64,000 bases of DNA from Bacteroides bouchesdurhonensis. GTDB lineage: Bacteria; Bacteroidota; Bacteroidia; Bacteroidales; Bacteroidaceae. Position 1 is the stretch's first letter. Each line of letters begins with the position of its first letter. The position numbers and the translations under genes were made by a program. Where the stretch lies: assembly GCF_900155865.1 (NCBI RefSeq), contig NZ_LT707006.1, forward strand, positions 213,751 to 277,750, written 5' to 3'. The notes beneath the pieces are model-generated. The model made no database searches. It had not been told where the DNA came from and was given only the letters and a program-made list of their open reading frames with translations. This document shows, piece after piece, positions 8,621 through 18,673 of the stretch.

Positions 8621-8977
8621 TCAAGTTTTCTCCCATTCATTTTCGTTAAATTTATCTGGTATTTTTAATAATGGCTGAAAATCAACTTTCCACATATCAA
8701 GTTCAAATAAGCGATCATTTTCATCAAGATAAAGTGAAGCAATAACAAGGACACCATCTGAATCAAGAAAATTACATGTACTAACTTCCCTTCCAAAACT
8801 ATGATTTTCGTTGTCATATGGTGGCAGGGATAAAGATAAACTCCCCATACCTCCATCATCCATCGGAGAGACCACTAAAATATCTTTCCAATTTTCTGGA
8901 ACTTCCAAAGAAGATTTTTCTATTAAAAATTCTAGAAGTCTCCCTTCGTCTTTTGTTATTCGCCTATTTCTTTCCAT
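8621..8977 (-). CDS. DUF6984-like protein, candidate immunity protein of tip D
   Basis: 118 residues from MERNRRITKDEG (start 8977); a longer start at 9004 would overlap the toxin gene by 41 bases instead of 14. It has no signal peptide, so it is cytoplasmic. The order GRLLEFLIEKSSL, then VVSPMDDGGMGSL, then DGVLVIASLYLDE and LFELDMWKVDF matches my memory of the DUF6984 family, which is common next to Rhs and other contact-dependent toxins. The reading-frame overlap with the end of tip D implies coupled translation and a cognate pair. A cytoplasmic immunity protein predicts that tip D acts inside the cell. Confidence 0.7.
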   Translation of the reverse strand: MERNRRITKDEGRLLEFLIEKSSLEVPENWKDILVVSPMDDGGMGSLSLSLPPYDNENHSFGREVSTCNFLDSDGVLVIASLYLDENDRLFELDMWKVDFQPLLKIPDKFNENEWEKT

Positions 8978-9998
8978 GAATTCTACCAACATTAAATGTT
9001 CCATCTTTTAATTTATATACTGTATATTGCAACTCTTTTCCATTTACTGAGATTATACGATTGACAGGTTGCCCCTCTTTTATACTAGAAGTAATTTTTT
9101 TAAAGTCTGAAAGAATTACATTATTTACAGCTTCTCTAGATAATCCCATTTTTTCAATATGCCTATATGTATGATATTTAGCATTAGGGGATCTTCCAAA
9201 AGTTGGCTTAGAGGAAGAACTTGCAGAAATCCCTCCTATTCCTATAGCTAAGCCATTAACAACTCTTACAGGGTCAGTATATTGCCCTACTACTTCTAAA
9301 CTACAAAATTTCAACCAATTCTTTAGAGTTGGATTTTTGTGATATTCCTTGGCTGCTACTCTTGATGAAGATGTACTTAGTTGTGCATATGCTGCTTCTA
9401 AGTCTTCTTTTTGTTTCTCTTCATTCTGGTTGATTACAGCAGTATGCAAAGTAAGTTCACCATCATCTCCCTCAAACTGTTGAAATAATATAGAACGCTC
9501 TCCATTAGTGAATAGCATATTTGACCCAATGTTTATCCAAACGTTACCATTATCATCTGTATATTCTTTATCTTTGCTTTTCCGCCATTTTATATCCCCA
9601 TTTTCTGAACGATACCAATCTGTACCTATGGGATCAATCATATTCACCGAATTATTACCACAATAGACATAGGAAGTCCATTCGTAGTATTTCTCACTCA
9701 TCGGATCCACCACATGCCATCTTCCTATAGCCGCATCATAATGCCTTGCACCATAATCGTACCAAATTAATCCATTTTTCTCATCCAGTTCCTTACCGTT
9801 ATATTTGTAAGGCTGAGTATTAGCTGCGGATGTGAAATTACCACCAAAAGGATAATAAGCATTCGTCTCTTCCACATTCCCATCCTTATCCGCCACTACC
9901 CGGGTATTACCCTGATGATCCTTCAAATAGAAATGGAACTTCCTGTCCGGGAAACTCACATACCCCGCCTCATCGAGCAGCATCCTCAATACACCCCG
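8964..9998 (-). pseudogene. Rhs cassette D: core end and tip of unknown type
   Basis: This frame follows the break near 9998. It reads DEAGYVSFPDRKFHFYLKD, AYYPFGGNFTSAANTQPYKY and GARHYDAAIGRWHVVDP..YVYCGNNSVNMIDPIG, then a tip of about 200 residues. The last 75 residues hold KYHTYRHIEKMGLSREA, IKEGQPVNRIISVNGK and YTVYKLKDGTFNVGRIHGKK, a small basic His/Arg-containing domain of the size of an RNase-type toxin tip. I cannot name its family. The DUF6984-like gene overlaps its end. The tip itself is in one piece; the damage lies upstream in the core. Confidence 0.65.
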
Positions 9999-11203
9999 TT
10001 CTCATAGACCGCATTCCCACAGTAATCCGTTGTCAAGGTAGTAGCACCCGTCTTATGCACCGTACGAAGCTTCGTCCCGTCAGCAGCATACTCATACCGG
10101 ATGCTGTTACCGTTGGCAAAGGTTACCTCATCAGGCAAATTTAAAAGATTATATCCGATTTTACTAATATCCTTGTTTAAATCTTTAGTCAGATTGCCAT
10201 TTTTATCATAAGTGTATTCCGTTCTCTGGTGTGTACCGTCTTTAAACTCGGTTCCATTGCCATAAGCAGAACTAGTGGCATTGTCATTGACAGCCTGCAA
10301 TTGGTTACCGTTATAGGTCAGATTTAGGTTATCAATCAATCCGTAGCTACTTGCCGATGTCTGTCCGTAGCGTTTCAAGCCAAGGATATTTCCCATCTTG
10401 TCATAACCAGTGATCTGTTCGTTGAAACGGTTAGGATTAACGGCAAGTGAAGTGCCTTCTCCATAAATCGCATCCTTCAATCTGGAAAGACCGTCATAAG
10501 TGAAGTGGTATCCGCGTTCGCTTGTTTCCGCTCCTGACTTCCAGGACATACTGCTGATATTACCATTATAGCAAGGAGTATTTCCAGCTGTTTCTTCCTG
10601 GTAATTCAGCGTTTGATTGAATAACAGACCTGTGATATGCTTGGTCCATGAACGTACATTATACGTATAGTCCGTTTTCAGTTTAACATTGCCGTTGTGA
10701 CGCTCAGTTTTAAGACGACCCACTTCGTCATACACGTTATCGACAAGAATAACGGGAGTCTCGCCGTTGAGTTGGTAAGTCGTTTTTAACAACCTGTCGG
10801 CATTGTCGTACGTATGTGTACGCAGTTCCGTCATGGTATCTTTACCGGGAACGGTACGTACCTGCTTTACCTTCGTTGGCTGACCGTTAAAGTTGTAAGC
10901 AGTAAACAACTGGTCCGTCCCGCCAAGTTCGTTATTGCCTTTCTGCTGGATAACGCGGTAACGTTCATCATAGTACATCACGGTGTATAATGGGGTACCG
11001 GTTACTCCGCCCTTGGATAGGCGTGCCGTCCAGGCTCCGGTCTGTTGTCCCCTGCAGCCACCGGAGTATTGTTTGCCGTATCCCGTTTCCGCCGAGTAGA
11101 TAGTGGAAGCGTTATTAAGGATTCCGTTATAACCCAGAAAAGTGTAATCATCGTAATAATTGGCGGATAATACTATAGTGGTAGTCAGTGTGTAACCGGA
11201 CAC
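9986..11203 (-). pseudogene. Rhs cassette D: headless YD core, frameshifted
   Basis: YD-repeat core from SGYTLTTTIVLSANYYDDY through GYGKQYSGGCRGQQTGAW to CGNAVYENG. It then stops because the G-run at about 9997-10000 (GGGG before TGTATTG) has two bases more than the matching point in cassettes B, C, E and F (AATGGTGTATTG). There is no start or signal peptide. Homology to the full-length gene stops at about 11203, where the spacer before the next immunity gene begins (ATAATTTCTATATG, also seen near 15640). Several stretches look native to this copy (AANGNSIRYEYAADG, TTTIVLS), so it is not a recent duplicate of E or F. Confidence 0.7.
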
Positions 11204-11225
11204 ACATAATTTCTATATGTTGTTT

Positions 11226-11732
11226 CTATTCAACCCAATAAATATTCTTAGAATAAGATGGCTCTATTTCAACTAATTCCCACTTTTGCTGCTCACAAGA
11301 ATAGCGGAATCTATAATTCACAGAATAGTCTGGACAATCCAAATGAAGCTTTTTCCATCTTTTAGTAAGATGTATATCCACAATCGAGATTAAAAGTTCA
11401 TCTTTATAGATACGGATAGGAAGTAGACCTATAATATCAACTCCTTTCCTAAGAGCTTTATGGCTATATTGTTTCATATTAAGCCATCTTACATTGTATT
11501 TTTTCATAATAGAATCAGTCAGTTCAAAATACCGAGGCAAGTTGTCTCCTGCTAGAATAAGAGGTTTAGAACCTTCTAAGACATTTTGATCTTTGAGTGC
11601 CTTTACCCTTAATGATAAATTTAATTCTAAACTTGTAGTGATCATATCATTCAGTTCGTTCGTTTCCTTTGATTGTGAGAAACAGTAACTCACAATGCAA
11701 CTTAAAAGTATAGTTAAATAAAATCTATCCAT
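11226..11732 (-). CDS. Secreted immunity-like protein, subfamily a (copy 1)
   Basis: 168 residues with a cleavable signal peptide (LTILLSCIVSYCFSQ), so periplasmic or exported. It is nearly the same as the protein at 15659-16165 (shared ETNELNDMITTSLELNLSL, DIIGLLPIRIYKDELLIS, HLTKRWKKLH) and more distantly like the proteins at 11894 and 18147 (IRKYNV / MKKYNV, QEWKLV, final PSYS and WVE or LVE). It is the second of two related genes after the JAMM-like tip of cassette E. The family is unknown to me; the immunity role is inferred from position and duplication with the tip. Confidence 0.6.
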   Translation of the reverse strand: MDRFYLTILLSCIVSYCFSQSKETNELNDMITTSLELNLSLRVKALKDQNVLEGSKPLILAGDNLPRYFELTDSIMKKYNVRWLNMKQYSHKALRKGVDIIGLLPIRIYKDELLISIVDIHLTKRWKKLHLDCPDYSVNYRFRYSCEQQKWELVEIEPSYSKNIYWVE

Positions 11733-11847
11733 AATATCTATTTTTCAATTGTGAGACTTATAATATATTTCTGTGGGGTAATAGTCATGACTCCAGCTCT
11801 TTAAATAGACGTAAACTCGTTCTTCTTTTCCCAAAATACATTCTGAC

Positions 11848-11882
11848 AAAAAAGCTAGAGAGTGCCTTTATTGGCACTCTCT
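11848..11882 (-). terminator. Terminator between the two immunity-like genes of cassette E
   Basis: A perfect 10-base stem, AGAGAGTGCC (11857-11866) with GGCACTCTCT (11873-11882), has a 6-base loop. On the minus strand it is followed by AGCTTTTTTTGTC. It lies just after the stop at 11894. The equivalent place in the second copy of this gene pair is where the IS1182-family element has inserted. Confidence 0.8.
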
Positions 11883-11893
11883 ATGTGCTATTA

Positions 11894-12415
11894 TTATTCA
11901 ACCAATGTAAACTCGTCAGAACAGCATCTTGGTCTTATTCCAACCAGTTTCCATTCTTTCGTTTCACAAAAATAACGAAACTTATAAGTCGCAAAACCAC
12001 TTTCCTTATCACGGGCAATAAAGATCTCTTTTCCTTTTTTAGTCAGATACACATTTGAAATATCTATTAGAAGTTCGTTTTGATTTATACATATAGTACC
12101 TAACTCTAAAACACCTATCCCCTCTTTAAGTCTTTTGCGACTAAAGTTTGAAACTTCAAAAAAACTCACATTATATTTCCGAACTATTGAATCATTGAAT
12201 TTAAAATCAGTAGGAAACTTCTCCTTCTCAAAAAAAAATTGATCACCATATTGTTCTTTTTGTATTTTTTTTTCTTTTATCCATTCTAGTTCTGACAATA
12301 TATGCTTTTCCACACTTATATTAATCATATCTTTAAGTTGATCTGATTCCTTTGTTTGTGAGAAACAATGACTCACAATACAAGCAAAAAACATAGCTAA
12401 ATAAAGTCTATTCAT
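11894..12415 (-). CDS. Secreted immunity-like protein, subfamily b (copy 1)
   Basis: 173 residues with a signal peptide (LAMFFACIVSHCFSQ). It starts 5 bases after the stop of the cassette E tip at 12421, as the paralogue at 18147-18668 does after the tip of the full-length gene; both share DQLKDMINIS, ILSELEWIKEK, DFKFNDSIVRKYNV and WKLVGIRP. Close spacing to the JAMM-like tip makes it the best candidate for the cognate immunity protein. Its export signal implies that the toxin acts in the periplasm or that neutralisation occurs during export. No family name is known to me. Confidence 0.65.
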   Translation of the reverse strand: MNRLYLAMFFACIVSHCFSQTKESDQLKDMINISVEKHILSELEWIKEKKIQKEQYGDQFFFEKEKFPTDFKFNDSIVRKYNVSFFEVSNFSRKRLKEGIGVLELGTICINQNELLIDISNVYLTKKGKEIFIARDKESGFATYKFRYFCETKEWKLVGIRPRCCSDEFTLVE

Positions 12416-12420
12416 AATTT

Positions 12421-15400
12421 CTATTTATTTTTAATATTTACAAACGATTTATGTGGCATGGTAGCTACGACTCCTGATTTATTGTAAATATAAACCTTAC
12501 CTGATCCCCGAGCAAATACATACTCGTTTCCTGAAGCATTATTTATATCCTCCAAAGAAGGTTCTTGCCCCCATTGACCAGTCTTGGTTGTTTTCATGGC
12601 ATCCGTCCGCGCTCCAGTTTCTGTATTTATACTACTGACTCTTCCACTTGGATGACTATGAAATACAACATCACCAGGCCGTATATCCGGATGAGCTATA
12701 TCCGTATGATCCTGTTTCAAAGGATCGCTTACAGGTCCTTTAGGGGACTCTTTCACTTCATTGTCACGCACTACACCGCCATATTCTCTATTATTCTCAT
12801 CAGATGTTCCACCGGTACCTGAATCTTGATTGACAATGTCTACCATCTGTTTACGTATAGCTTTATCACTAATTATTTCCACACTATTACTATAAGCTAT
12901 CAAATTTTTACTAAAAGCCTCAGAGTTACCGGAATTCTCTTTTATAAAATTAGTCGTTGCCTTCGCTTCTTTTGAAGATATACCGGCAGAAGGAGCATCA
13001 TTGTCAAAATGTTTTTTTATTGTTTTTATAAGATACAGTTTGCCATCATCATTACCATCATTACCTATATATCGGCCTTTTTCATCTATAAAGTCCCCTT
13101 TTCCATCAGGATCTATAAATTTCATCGGATTATTCATGCAATAAACATAAGGACTAACGAAACCATATTTTTCACTTAAAGGATCCACCACATGCCACCT
13201 TCCTATAGCCGCATCATAATGCCTAGCACCATAATCATACCAATTCAAACCATTCTTCGTATCCAACTCCTTACCGTTATACTTGTAAGGCTGAATATTC
13301 ACTGTAGATGTGAAATTACCACCAAAAGGATAATAAGCATTCGTCTCTTCCACATTGCCATCCTTATCCGCCACCACACGGGTATTACCCTGATGATCCT
13401 TCAAATAGAAATGGAACTTCTTATCAGGAAAACTAACATAGCCGGCTTCATTCAGCAGCATCTTCAATACACCATTCTCATAGATCGCATTGCCACAGTA
13501 ATCGGTTGTTAGAGTAGTACTACCGGTTTTATGAACCGTACGAAGTTTCGTTCCGTCCGCTCCGTATTCATAATCTATACTATTGCTACCCGCAAGAACC
13601 ACCTGACCAGGCAAATTTAAAAGATTATATTGAATATTACTAAGATTCTTGTTTAAATCTTTAATCAGATTACCGTTTTTGTCATAAGTGTATTCAGTTC
13701 TCTGATTTGTACCGTCTTTAAACTCGGTTCCATTGCCGTAGACAGCACCGGTTGCAATATCTTTCACTGATTGCAATTGATTGCCGTTATAAGTCAGATT
13801 TAGGTTATCAATCAATCCGTAGCTACTTGCCGATGTCTGTCCGTAGCGTTTCAAGCCAAGGATATTTCCCATCTTGTCATAACCAGTGATCTGTTCGTTG
13901 AAACGGTTAGGATTAACGGCAAGTGAAATGCCTTCTCCATAAATCGCATCCTTCAATCTGGAAAGACCGTCATAAGTGAAGTGGTATCCGCGTTCGCTTG
14001 TTTCCGCTCCTGACTTCCAGGACATACTGCTGATATTACCATTATAGCAAGGAGTATTTCCAGCTGTTTCTTCCTGGTAATTCAGCGTTTGATTGAATAA
14101 CAGACCTGTGATATGCTTGGTCCATGAACGTACATTATACGTATAGTCCGTTTTCAGTTTAACATTGCCGTTGTGACGCTCAGTTTTAAGACGACCCACT
14201 TCGTCATACACGTTATCGACAAGAATAACGGGAGTCTCGCCGTTGAGTTGGTAAGTCGTTTTTAACAACCTGTCGGCATTGTCGTACGTATGTGTACGCA
14301 GTTCCGTCATGGTATCTTTACCGGGAACGGTACGTACCTGCTTTACCTTCGTTGGCTGACCGTTAAAGTTGTAAGCAGTAAACAACTGGTCCGTCCCGCC
14401 AAGTTCGTTATTGCCTTTCTGCTGGATAACGCGGTAACGTTCATCATAGTACATCACGGTGTATAATGGGGTACCGGTTACTCCGCCCTTGGAGAGGCGT
14501 GCCGTCCAGGCTCCGGTCTGTTGTCCTCTGCAGCCACCGGAGTATTGTTTGCCGTATCCCGTTTCAGGTGAATAGGTGGTGGAAGCATTATTAAGGATTC
14601 CGTTATAACCCAGAAAAGTGTAATCATCGTAATAATTAGCGGATAATACCGTAGGGGTAGTCAGTGTATAACCGGATACACGATACCCTTTGAAAGTATT
14701 ATTCTCTTTAACACGGGTGGCTTTCACGAGCTTGTTCTTCAAGGGATCGGCTGTGTAGCTCAAGGTGTTCTTACAAGTTCCCGTCAAGGCTACACGTCCC
14801 AAAACATCCACAATACAGAAGGACCATTCTCCCTTATCACGCTGATTGCCATCCTGAGTAAAGACGGGGCGGTCGGAAGCATCATAAATGGTGTATACAG
14901 GTTCACAGCCGGGAAGTTTCTTGTAGATACAACGGTTGTATTTATCGTAATGATAAATATAGGCATATTTTTTCAACGTCTCGTTCGTTTCAGCCCAGGA
15001 AGAATTACCTGTCAAACCATCGGCTGCCAGCGGGGGAAGAACCATACGTACATTGTCGTAGTTATCATAAACCATATAGGTATCGTGCATATTATCCCCT
15101 TCGAGTTGCCGGGTCAGAATGGTATTACCGGATTTATCCTTGAATTCATAACTGATGTGGCCATCCTCATCGGTAGCCTTCGTCACATCCAGCGTGCCGG
15201 TCGGATACGTTCCAGGACTGGAGATGCCGGTATCAGTCACCTCATAGATACGGGCAATCAGATGTTCCGCAGGCACATCAATTGATGAAGTGGTTTCCGC
15301 ATCTTCCGAGCTCAATTAGTTCCACCTTTTGTTACCGGAAGCCAGAGATTGGATTCACGACCGATACCGTCATACTCCTATAACGTGAAAAGGTCGTTTC

Positions 15401-15435
15401 CATAAGGAGAGGAACCATGTCGAACCTTGACTAAG
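12421..15435 (-). pseudogene. Rhs cassette E: headless core with intact JAMM-like tip
   Basis: One open frame of 964 codons runs from a TTG at 15315, but there is no signal peptide or N-terminal repeats. The segment 15316-15435 still resembles the intact gene (VTKGG, ESNLWLP, GRESN region), with stops and a deletion of roughly 190 bases relative to 21570-21760. The core is almost identical to the full-length gene through RHYDAAIGRWHVVDPLSEKY and NNPMKFIDPDGKG. The tip keeps the A7 run (T7 at 13012-13018) in frame and reads on to RPGDVVFHSHPSGRV...EPSLEDINN. HSHP plus S-x-x-D is the zinc-binding layout of JAB/MPN (JAMM) metallopeptidases, known as polymorphic-toxin tips. It is a silent but intact donor of tip sequence for the gene at 19195-23679. 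Confidence 0.75.
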
Positions 15436-15582
15436 TATGGGAATAAATAATACAAAAGGTCGTTTGTCAGGTGTTACATGAAAAAGTGATTATGCCTTCT
15501 ATAGAAACAGTTTGCTAAATATTGTTATTCCACTACCATTCTGTTTATATTTCCTGTTGAAGAAATTTCATTAGACAGAAAA

Positions 15583-15628
15583 TACTTTGATAGAAATTGT
15601 CTATAATTAGACAATTTCTATCAAAGTA
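15583..15628 (-). terminator. Perfect 21-base hairpin after subfamily-a immunity gene (copy 2)
   Basis: Bases 15583-15603 pair without mismatch with 15608-15628 around a TAAT loop. On the minus strand the stem is followed by ATTTTCTG. It lies 30 bases after the stop at 15659 and probably terminates that transcript. The copy of this gene at 11226 lacks the hairpin because cassette D sequence begins there. The rest of 15436-15658 holds nothing I recognise. Confidence 0.6.
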
Positions 15629-15658
15629 ATACAATAAGATAACTTCTATATGTTGTTT

Positions 15659-16165
15659 CTATTCAACCCAATAAATATTCTTAGAATAAGATGGTTCTAC
15701 GTCAACCAGTTTCCATTTTTGTTGTTCACAAAAATAACGGAATCTATAAATCACAGAAAAGTCTGGACAATCTGGATGGAGTTTTTTCCATCTTTTAGTA
15801 AGATGTATATCTACAATCGATATTAAAAGTTCATCTTTATAGATACGGATAGGAAGTAAACCTATGATATCAATTCCTTTTCTAAGAGTTTTACGGTTAT
15901 ATTGTTTCATATTAATGAATCTTACCTTGTATTTTTTCATAATAGAATCAGTCAGTTCAAAACTACGTGGAAAGTTTTCTCCTGTTAGAATAAAAGGCTT
16001 AGAACTTTCTAAAACATTTTGATCTTTGAATGCTTTAATTCTTAATGATAAATTCAATTCTAAACTTGTAGTGATCATATCATTTAGTTCGTTCGTTTCC
16101 TTTGATTGTGAGAAACAATAATTCAAAAGAAAACTAAAGAGGATTGTTAAATAGAGTCTATTCAT
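15659..16165 (-). CDS. Secreted immunity-like protein, subfamily a (copy 2)
   Basis: 168 residues with a signal peptide (LTILFSFLLNYCFSQ). It is close to the product of 11226-11732 over its whole length (NELNDMITTSLELNLSLR, GIDIIGLLPIRIYKDEL, SKNIYWVE). In the ancestral order it would have followed the subfamily-b gene at 18147-18668, as in cassette E, but an IS1182-family element now separates them. It may therefore have lost its promoter or gained one from the IS. The function is inferred only from the duplicated context. Confidence 0.6.
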   Translation of the reverse strand: MNRLYLTILFSFLLNYCFSQSKETNELNDMITTSLELNLSLRIKAFKDQNVLESSKPFILTGENFPRSFELTDSIMKKYKVRFINMKQYNRKTLRKGIDIIGLLPIRIYKDELLISIVDIHLTKRWKKLHPDCPDFSVIYRFRYFCEQQKWKLVDVEPSYSKNIYWVE

Positions 16166-16291
16166 AATATATTTTTTTAATTTTTAAAATCACAATATAT
16201 TTATGTAATAAAATTACTACGACTAAAATTTCCAAATAGAGATAAGCTCGTCTATCTTTTCCAAGAATACATTCTGATAAAAAGTTACATG

Positions 16292-18135
16292 GAGGTGTGT
16301 CAAAACTCAGGCACATCTCCTTTTTTTGATCTAAAACATTCATTTTCCTTTTTTGTCTATGCGGCTATTTTTTGCCTCATTAAACGATAAGTCGTTACAT
16401 TCCCCGCATTTTGAGCCACACATGGTCTGAGAGCGATAAATATAGCGTGTACATTCTTTCCCTTTCTCGCTTTTAGCAGTTTTGCACACATTTTTTTGAT
16501 ATTAAATGCTATAGCAAAGAAGGCAAAGTCCATTGTAACCTTGTCTTGTCCCACATGCCGGAACCTTCTGTATGCCATGTTGTGTTTCATTTGTCCAAAA
16601 ACTGCTTCCGGTTCTATACATCGCCTTCCCCTATGCCTGATGCCTTCTTCCGAGAGCAACCTTTCCCGTGCCTGCCGTTTGTATTGGTTTAACCGGTGGT
16701 TTACTTCTATAATACGGTTCCCCCGGGCTTTAAAGCAACTGCCACGCAAAGGGCACCCTTCACATCTTTGTGCTTTATACCGGGCACTTTCGGTGATGTA
16801 TCCGCTCGCAGTCTTGTCACATCTGGTTCCTATACGGTTCATGTGCTGCCCCATAGGACAAACGTAATAATCCTCTTCCGCATTGTAATGGAGACTCTCC
16901 GTATGGAATGGATTGGGGGTATAACGGGGACGCCGTTCTTTATGGAAGTAGTTGTACTTGACAAAGGCTTCTATCCCATTATCTTGCATGAACCGGTAAT
17001 TTTCTTCCGAGCCGTAACCGGAGTCTGCCACACCGACAGTTGGTAAGCGGTTATAGCGTTGCTCAAAGGAGTGGAAGAAAGGTATGAGGGTCAGTGTATC
17101 GGTTGGGTTTGGAAACAGTCGGAAGTCTATGAGGAATTGGTTCTCGGTACCTATTTGCAGATTATATCCGGGCTTTGTCTGCCCGTTTCTCATGGCGTCT
17201 TCTTTCATGCGCATGAAGGTGGCATCAGGATCGGTCTTGGAATAGGAGTTGCGTTCTCCAAGAGTATCAAGATGGTTGTCGTATTCCATCAACTTGTCAC
17301 GGTACTCCTCAAGTTCCCGGACCTGTTTCTTCTTTTCCCGGATGACTTTCTTTTGTTCCTTGTCCTTTGTTACAGGTTGGTGTTCCAGTACCTCTTTAAG
17401 TTCATCCACTATATCTGAGAGCATGGCGGGAGTGAACTCTACGGGGGTGTCTTTGACGGAGTTCTCTTGGGCTATGGCTTCATCCACCTGCTCCAGGAGA
17501 ATGCGGATCTTATCCATCAGCTTTGTACGGTTCTTTTCGACTGTCTTGCGCCAGACAAAAGTATATTTGTTGGCCCTGGACTCAATCTTGGTACCGTCGA
17601 TATACTCTACGTCAAGGCTGATGAAACCTTTGTCGGCAAGGACAAGGACCAACTGCGTGAAGACGTTGTTGATTTCCTCCTTGACACGGTTACGGAAACG
17701 GTTGATGGTAATAAAATCCGGATGTTCATTACCGGAAAGCCAGATATAATGAATGTCACGTAGGAGAAGCTTCTCTATTTTGCGGCACGAATAGATATTG
17801 TTCATGTAGGCGTAAATAATCACCTTGAGCATCATTTTAGGATGATAAGGACAACGACCGGTTGCTTTATAAAGCTTCTTGAAATTGTCAAGATTGAGAT
17901 TATCAACAACAGTATTAACTATGCGAACCGGATCGTTCGCTGCTATGTTTTCATCAATTCTTTGGGGAAAAAGAACTGTTTGGTTGGGAATGTAAGGACG
18001 AAAATGTAACTTTGCCATAACGAAAAACTTTATGCCTAAAGATACAAAAACTTTGGGTAATAACAAAGCCCGGGCTTGGGAAAGTCTGGGCTTTGTGCAT
18101 AAAAAAAGGTTGGGCCAGCGTTTTGACACAACCTC
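16292..18135 (-). mobile_element. IS1182-family insertion sequence (about 1.84 kb)
   Basis: Ends are GAGGTGTGTCAAAACTC at 16292-16308 and, on the opposite strand at 18118-18135, GAGGTTGTGTCAAAACGC, imperfect terminal inverted repeats around one transposase gene. Comparison with the un-interrupted copy at 11840-11890 shows that it lies where the terminator hairpin between two immunity-like genes should be. I cannot define a target duplication by eye. Confidence 0.8.
16357..18018 (-). CDS. IS1182-family transposase
   Basis: 553 residues from MAKLHFRPYIPNQTV (start 18018); the longer reading from 18129 runs into the terminal repeat and is unlikely. The N-terminal DUF772-type domain shows PQRIDENIAANDPVRIV, GRCPYHPKMMLKVI and HPDFITINRFR. 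Catalytic acidic residues probably lie in VEYIDGTKIESRANKY, GVADSGYGSEEN and CIEPEAVFGQMKHN. A cysteine cluster (CPLRGSCF) precedes the last. This is the usual length and order for IS1182 elements and the frame is intact, so the element may be active. Confidence 0.88.
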   Translation of the reverse strand: MAKLHFRPYIPNQTVLFPQRIDENIAANDPVRIVNTVVDNLNLDNFKKLYKATGRCPYHPKMMLKVIIYAYMNNIYSCRKIEKLLLRDIHYIWLSGNEHPDFITINRFRNRVKEEINNVFTQLVLVLADKGFISLDVEYIDGTKIESRANKYTFVWRKTVEKNRTKLMDKIRILLEQVDEAIAQENSVKDTPVEFTPAMLSDIVDELKEVLEHQPVTKDKEQKKVIREKKKQVRELEEYRDKLMEYDNHLDTLGERNSYSKTDPDATFMRMKEDAMRNGQTKPGYNLQIGTENQFLIDFRLFPNPTDTLTLIPFFHSFEQRYNRLPTVGVADSGYGSEENYRFMQDNGIEAFVKYNYFHKERRPRYTPNPFHTESLHYNAEEDYYVCPMGQHMNRIGTRCDKTASGYITESARYKAQRCEGCPLRGSCFKARGNRIIEVNHRLNQYKRQARERLLSEEGIRHRGRRCIEPEAVFGQMKHNMAYRRFRHVGQDKVTMDFAFFAIAFNIKKMCAKLLKARKGKNVHAIFIALRPCVAQNAGNVTTYRLMRQKIAA

Positions 18136-18146
18136 ATATTCTATTT

Positions 18147-18668
18147 TTATTCAACCAATATAAAATTTTCAGAATAACTTGGTCTTATTCCAACCAGTTT
18201 CCATTCTTGTTTTTCACAAGAATAACAAAACCTATAAATTACAAAATCACCTTCTGGAGAACGACTAATACTGAGGTCTCTTCCTATTTTAATCAAAGTT
18301 ATACTAGAAATACCTATAAAGATTTCATTTCTGTTAATACATATAGGATGAAACTCAAACATAAGTATCCCCTCTTTAAGTTTTTTACGACCAAATTTTG
18401 CAACATTATCCAGAATACCCACATTATATTTTCTAACTATAGAATCATTGAATTTAAAATCAGTAGGAAGATTCGTTCTTTCAAAGAGAAACTGATCACC
18501 ATAACGTTCTTTTGGAATATTTTTTTCCTTTATCCATTCTAGTTCTGACAATATATACTTCTCTGCACTTATATTAATCATATCTTTTAGTTGATCCGAA
18601 TCCCTGGATTGTGAGAAACAATGACTCACAATACAAGCAAAAAACATAGCTAAATAAAGTCTATTCAT
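18147..18668 (-). CDS. Secreted immunity-like protein, subfamily b (copy 2)
   Basis: 173 residues with the same exported N-terminus (LAMFFACIVSHCFSQ) as the protein at 11894-12415 and clear similarity throughout (DQLKDMINIS, LSELEWIKEK, EWKLVGIRP). It begins 5 bases downstream of the JAMM-like tip end at 18674, so it is the likely cognate immunity gene of the full-length Rhs gene. The two copies differ most in the middle (GILDNVAKFGRKK against SFFEVSNFSRKR), where toxin contact might be tuned; this is speculation. The IS1182-family element starts 11 bases after its stop. Confidence 0.65.
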   Translation of the reverse strand: MNRLYLAMFFACIVSHCFSQSRDSDQLKDMINISAEKYILSELEWIKEKNIPKERYGDQFLFERTNLPTDFKFNDSIVRKYNVGILDNVAKFGRKKLKEGILMFEFHPICINRNEIFIGISSITLIKIGRDLSISRSPEGDFVIYRFCYSCEKQEWKLVGIRPSYSENFILVE

Positions 18669-18673
18669 AATTT

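Noticed and set aside
16158..16343. Minus-strand ORF across the left end of the IS1182 element
   Set aside because: It exists only because the insertion joined two unrelated sequences; no start region or family pattern.
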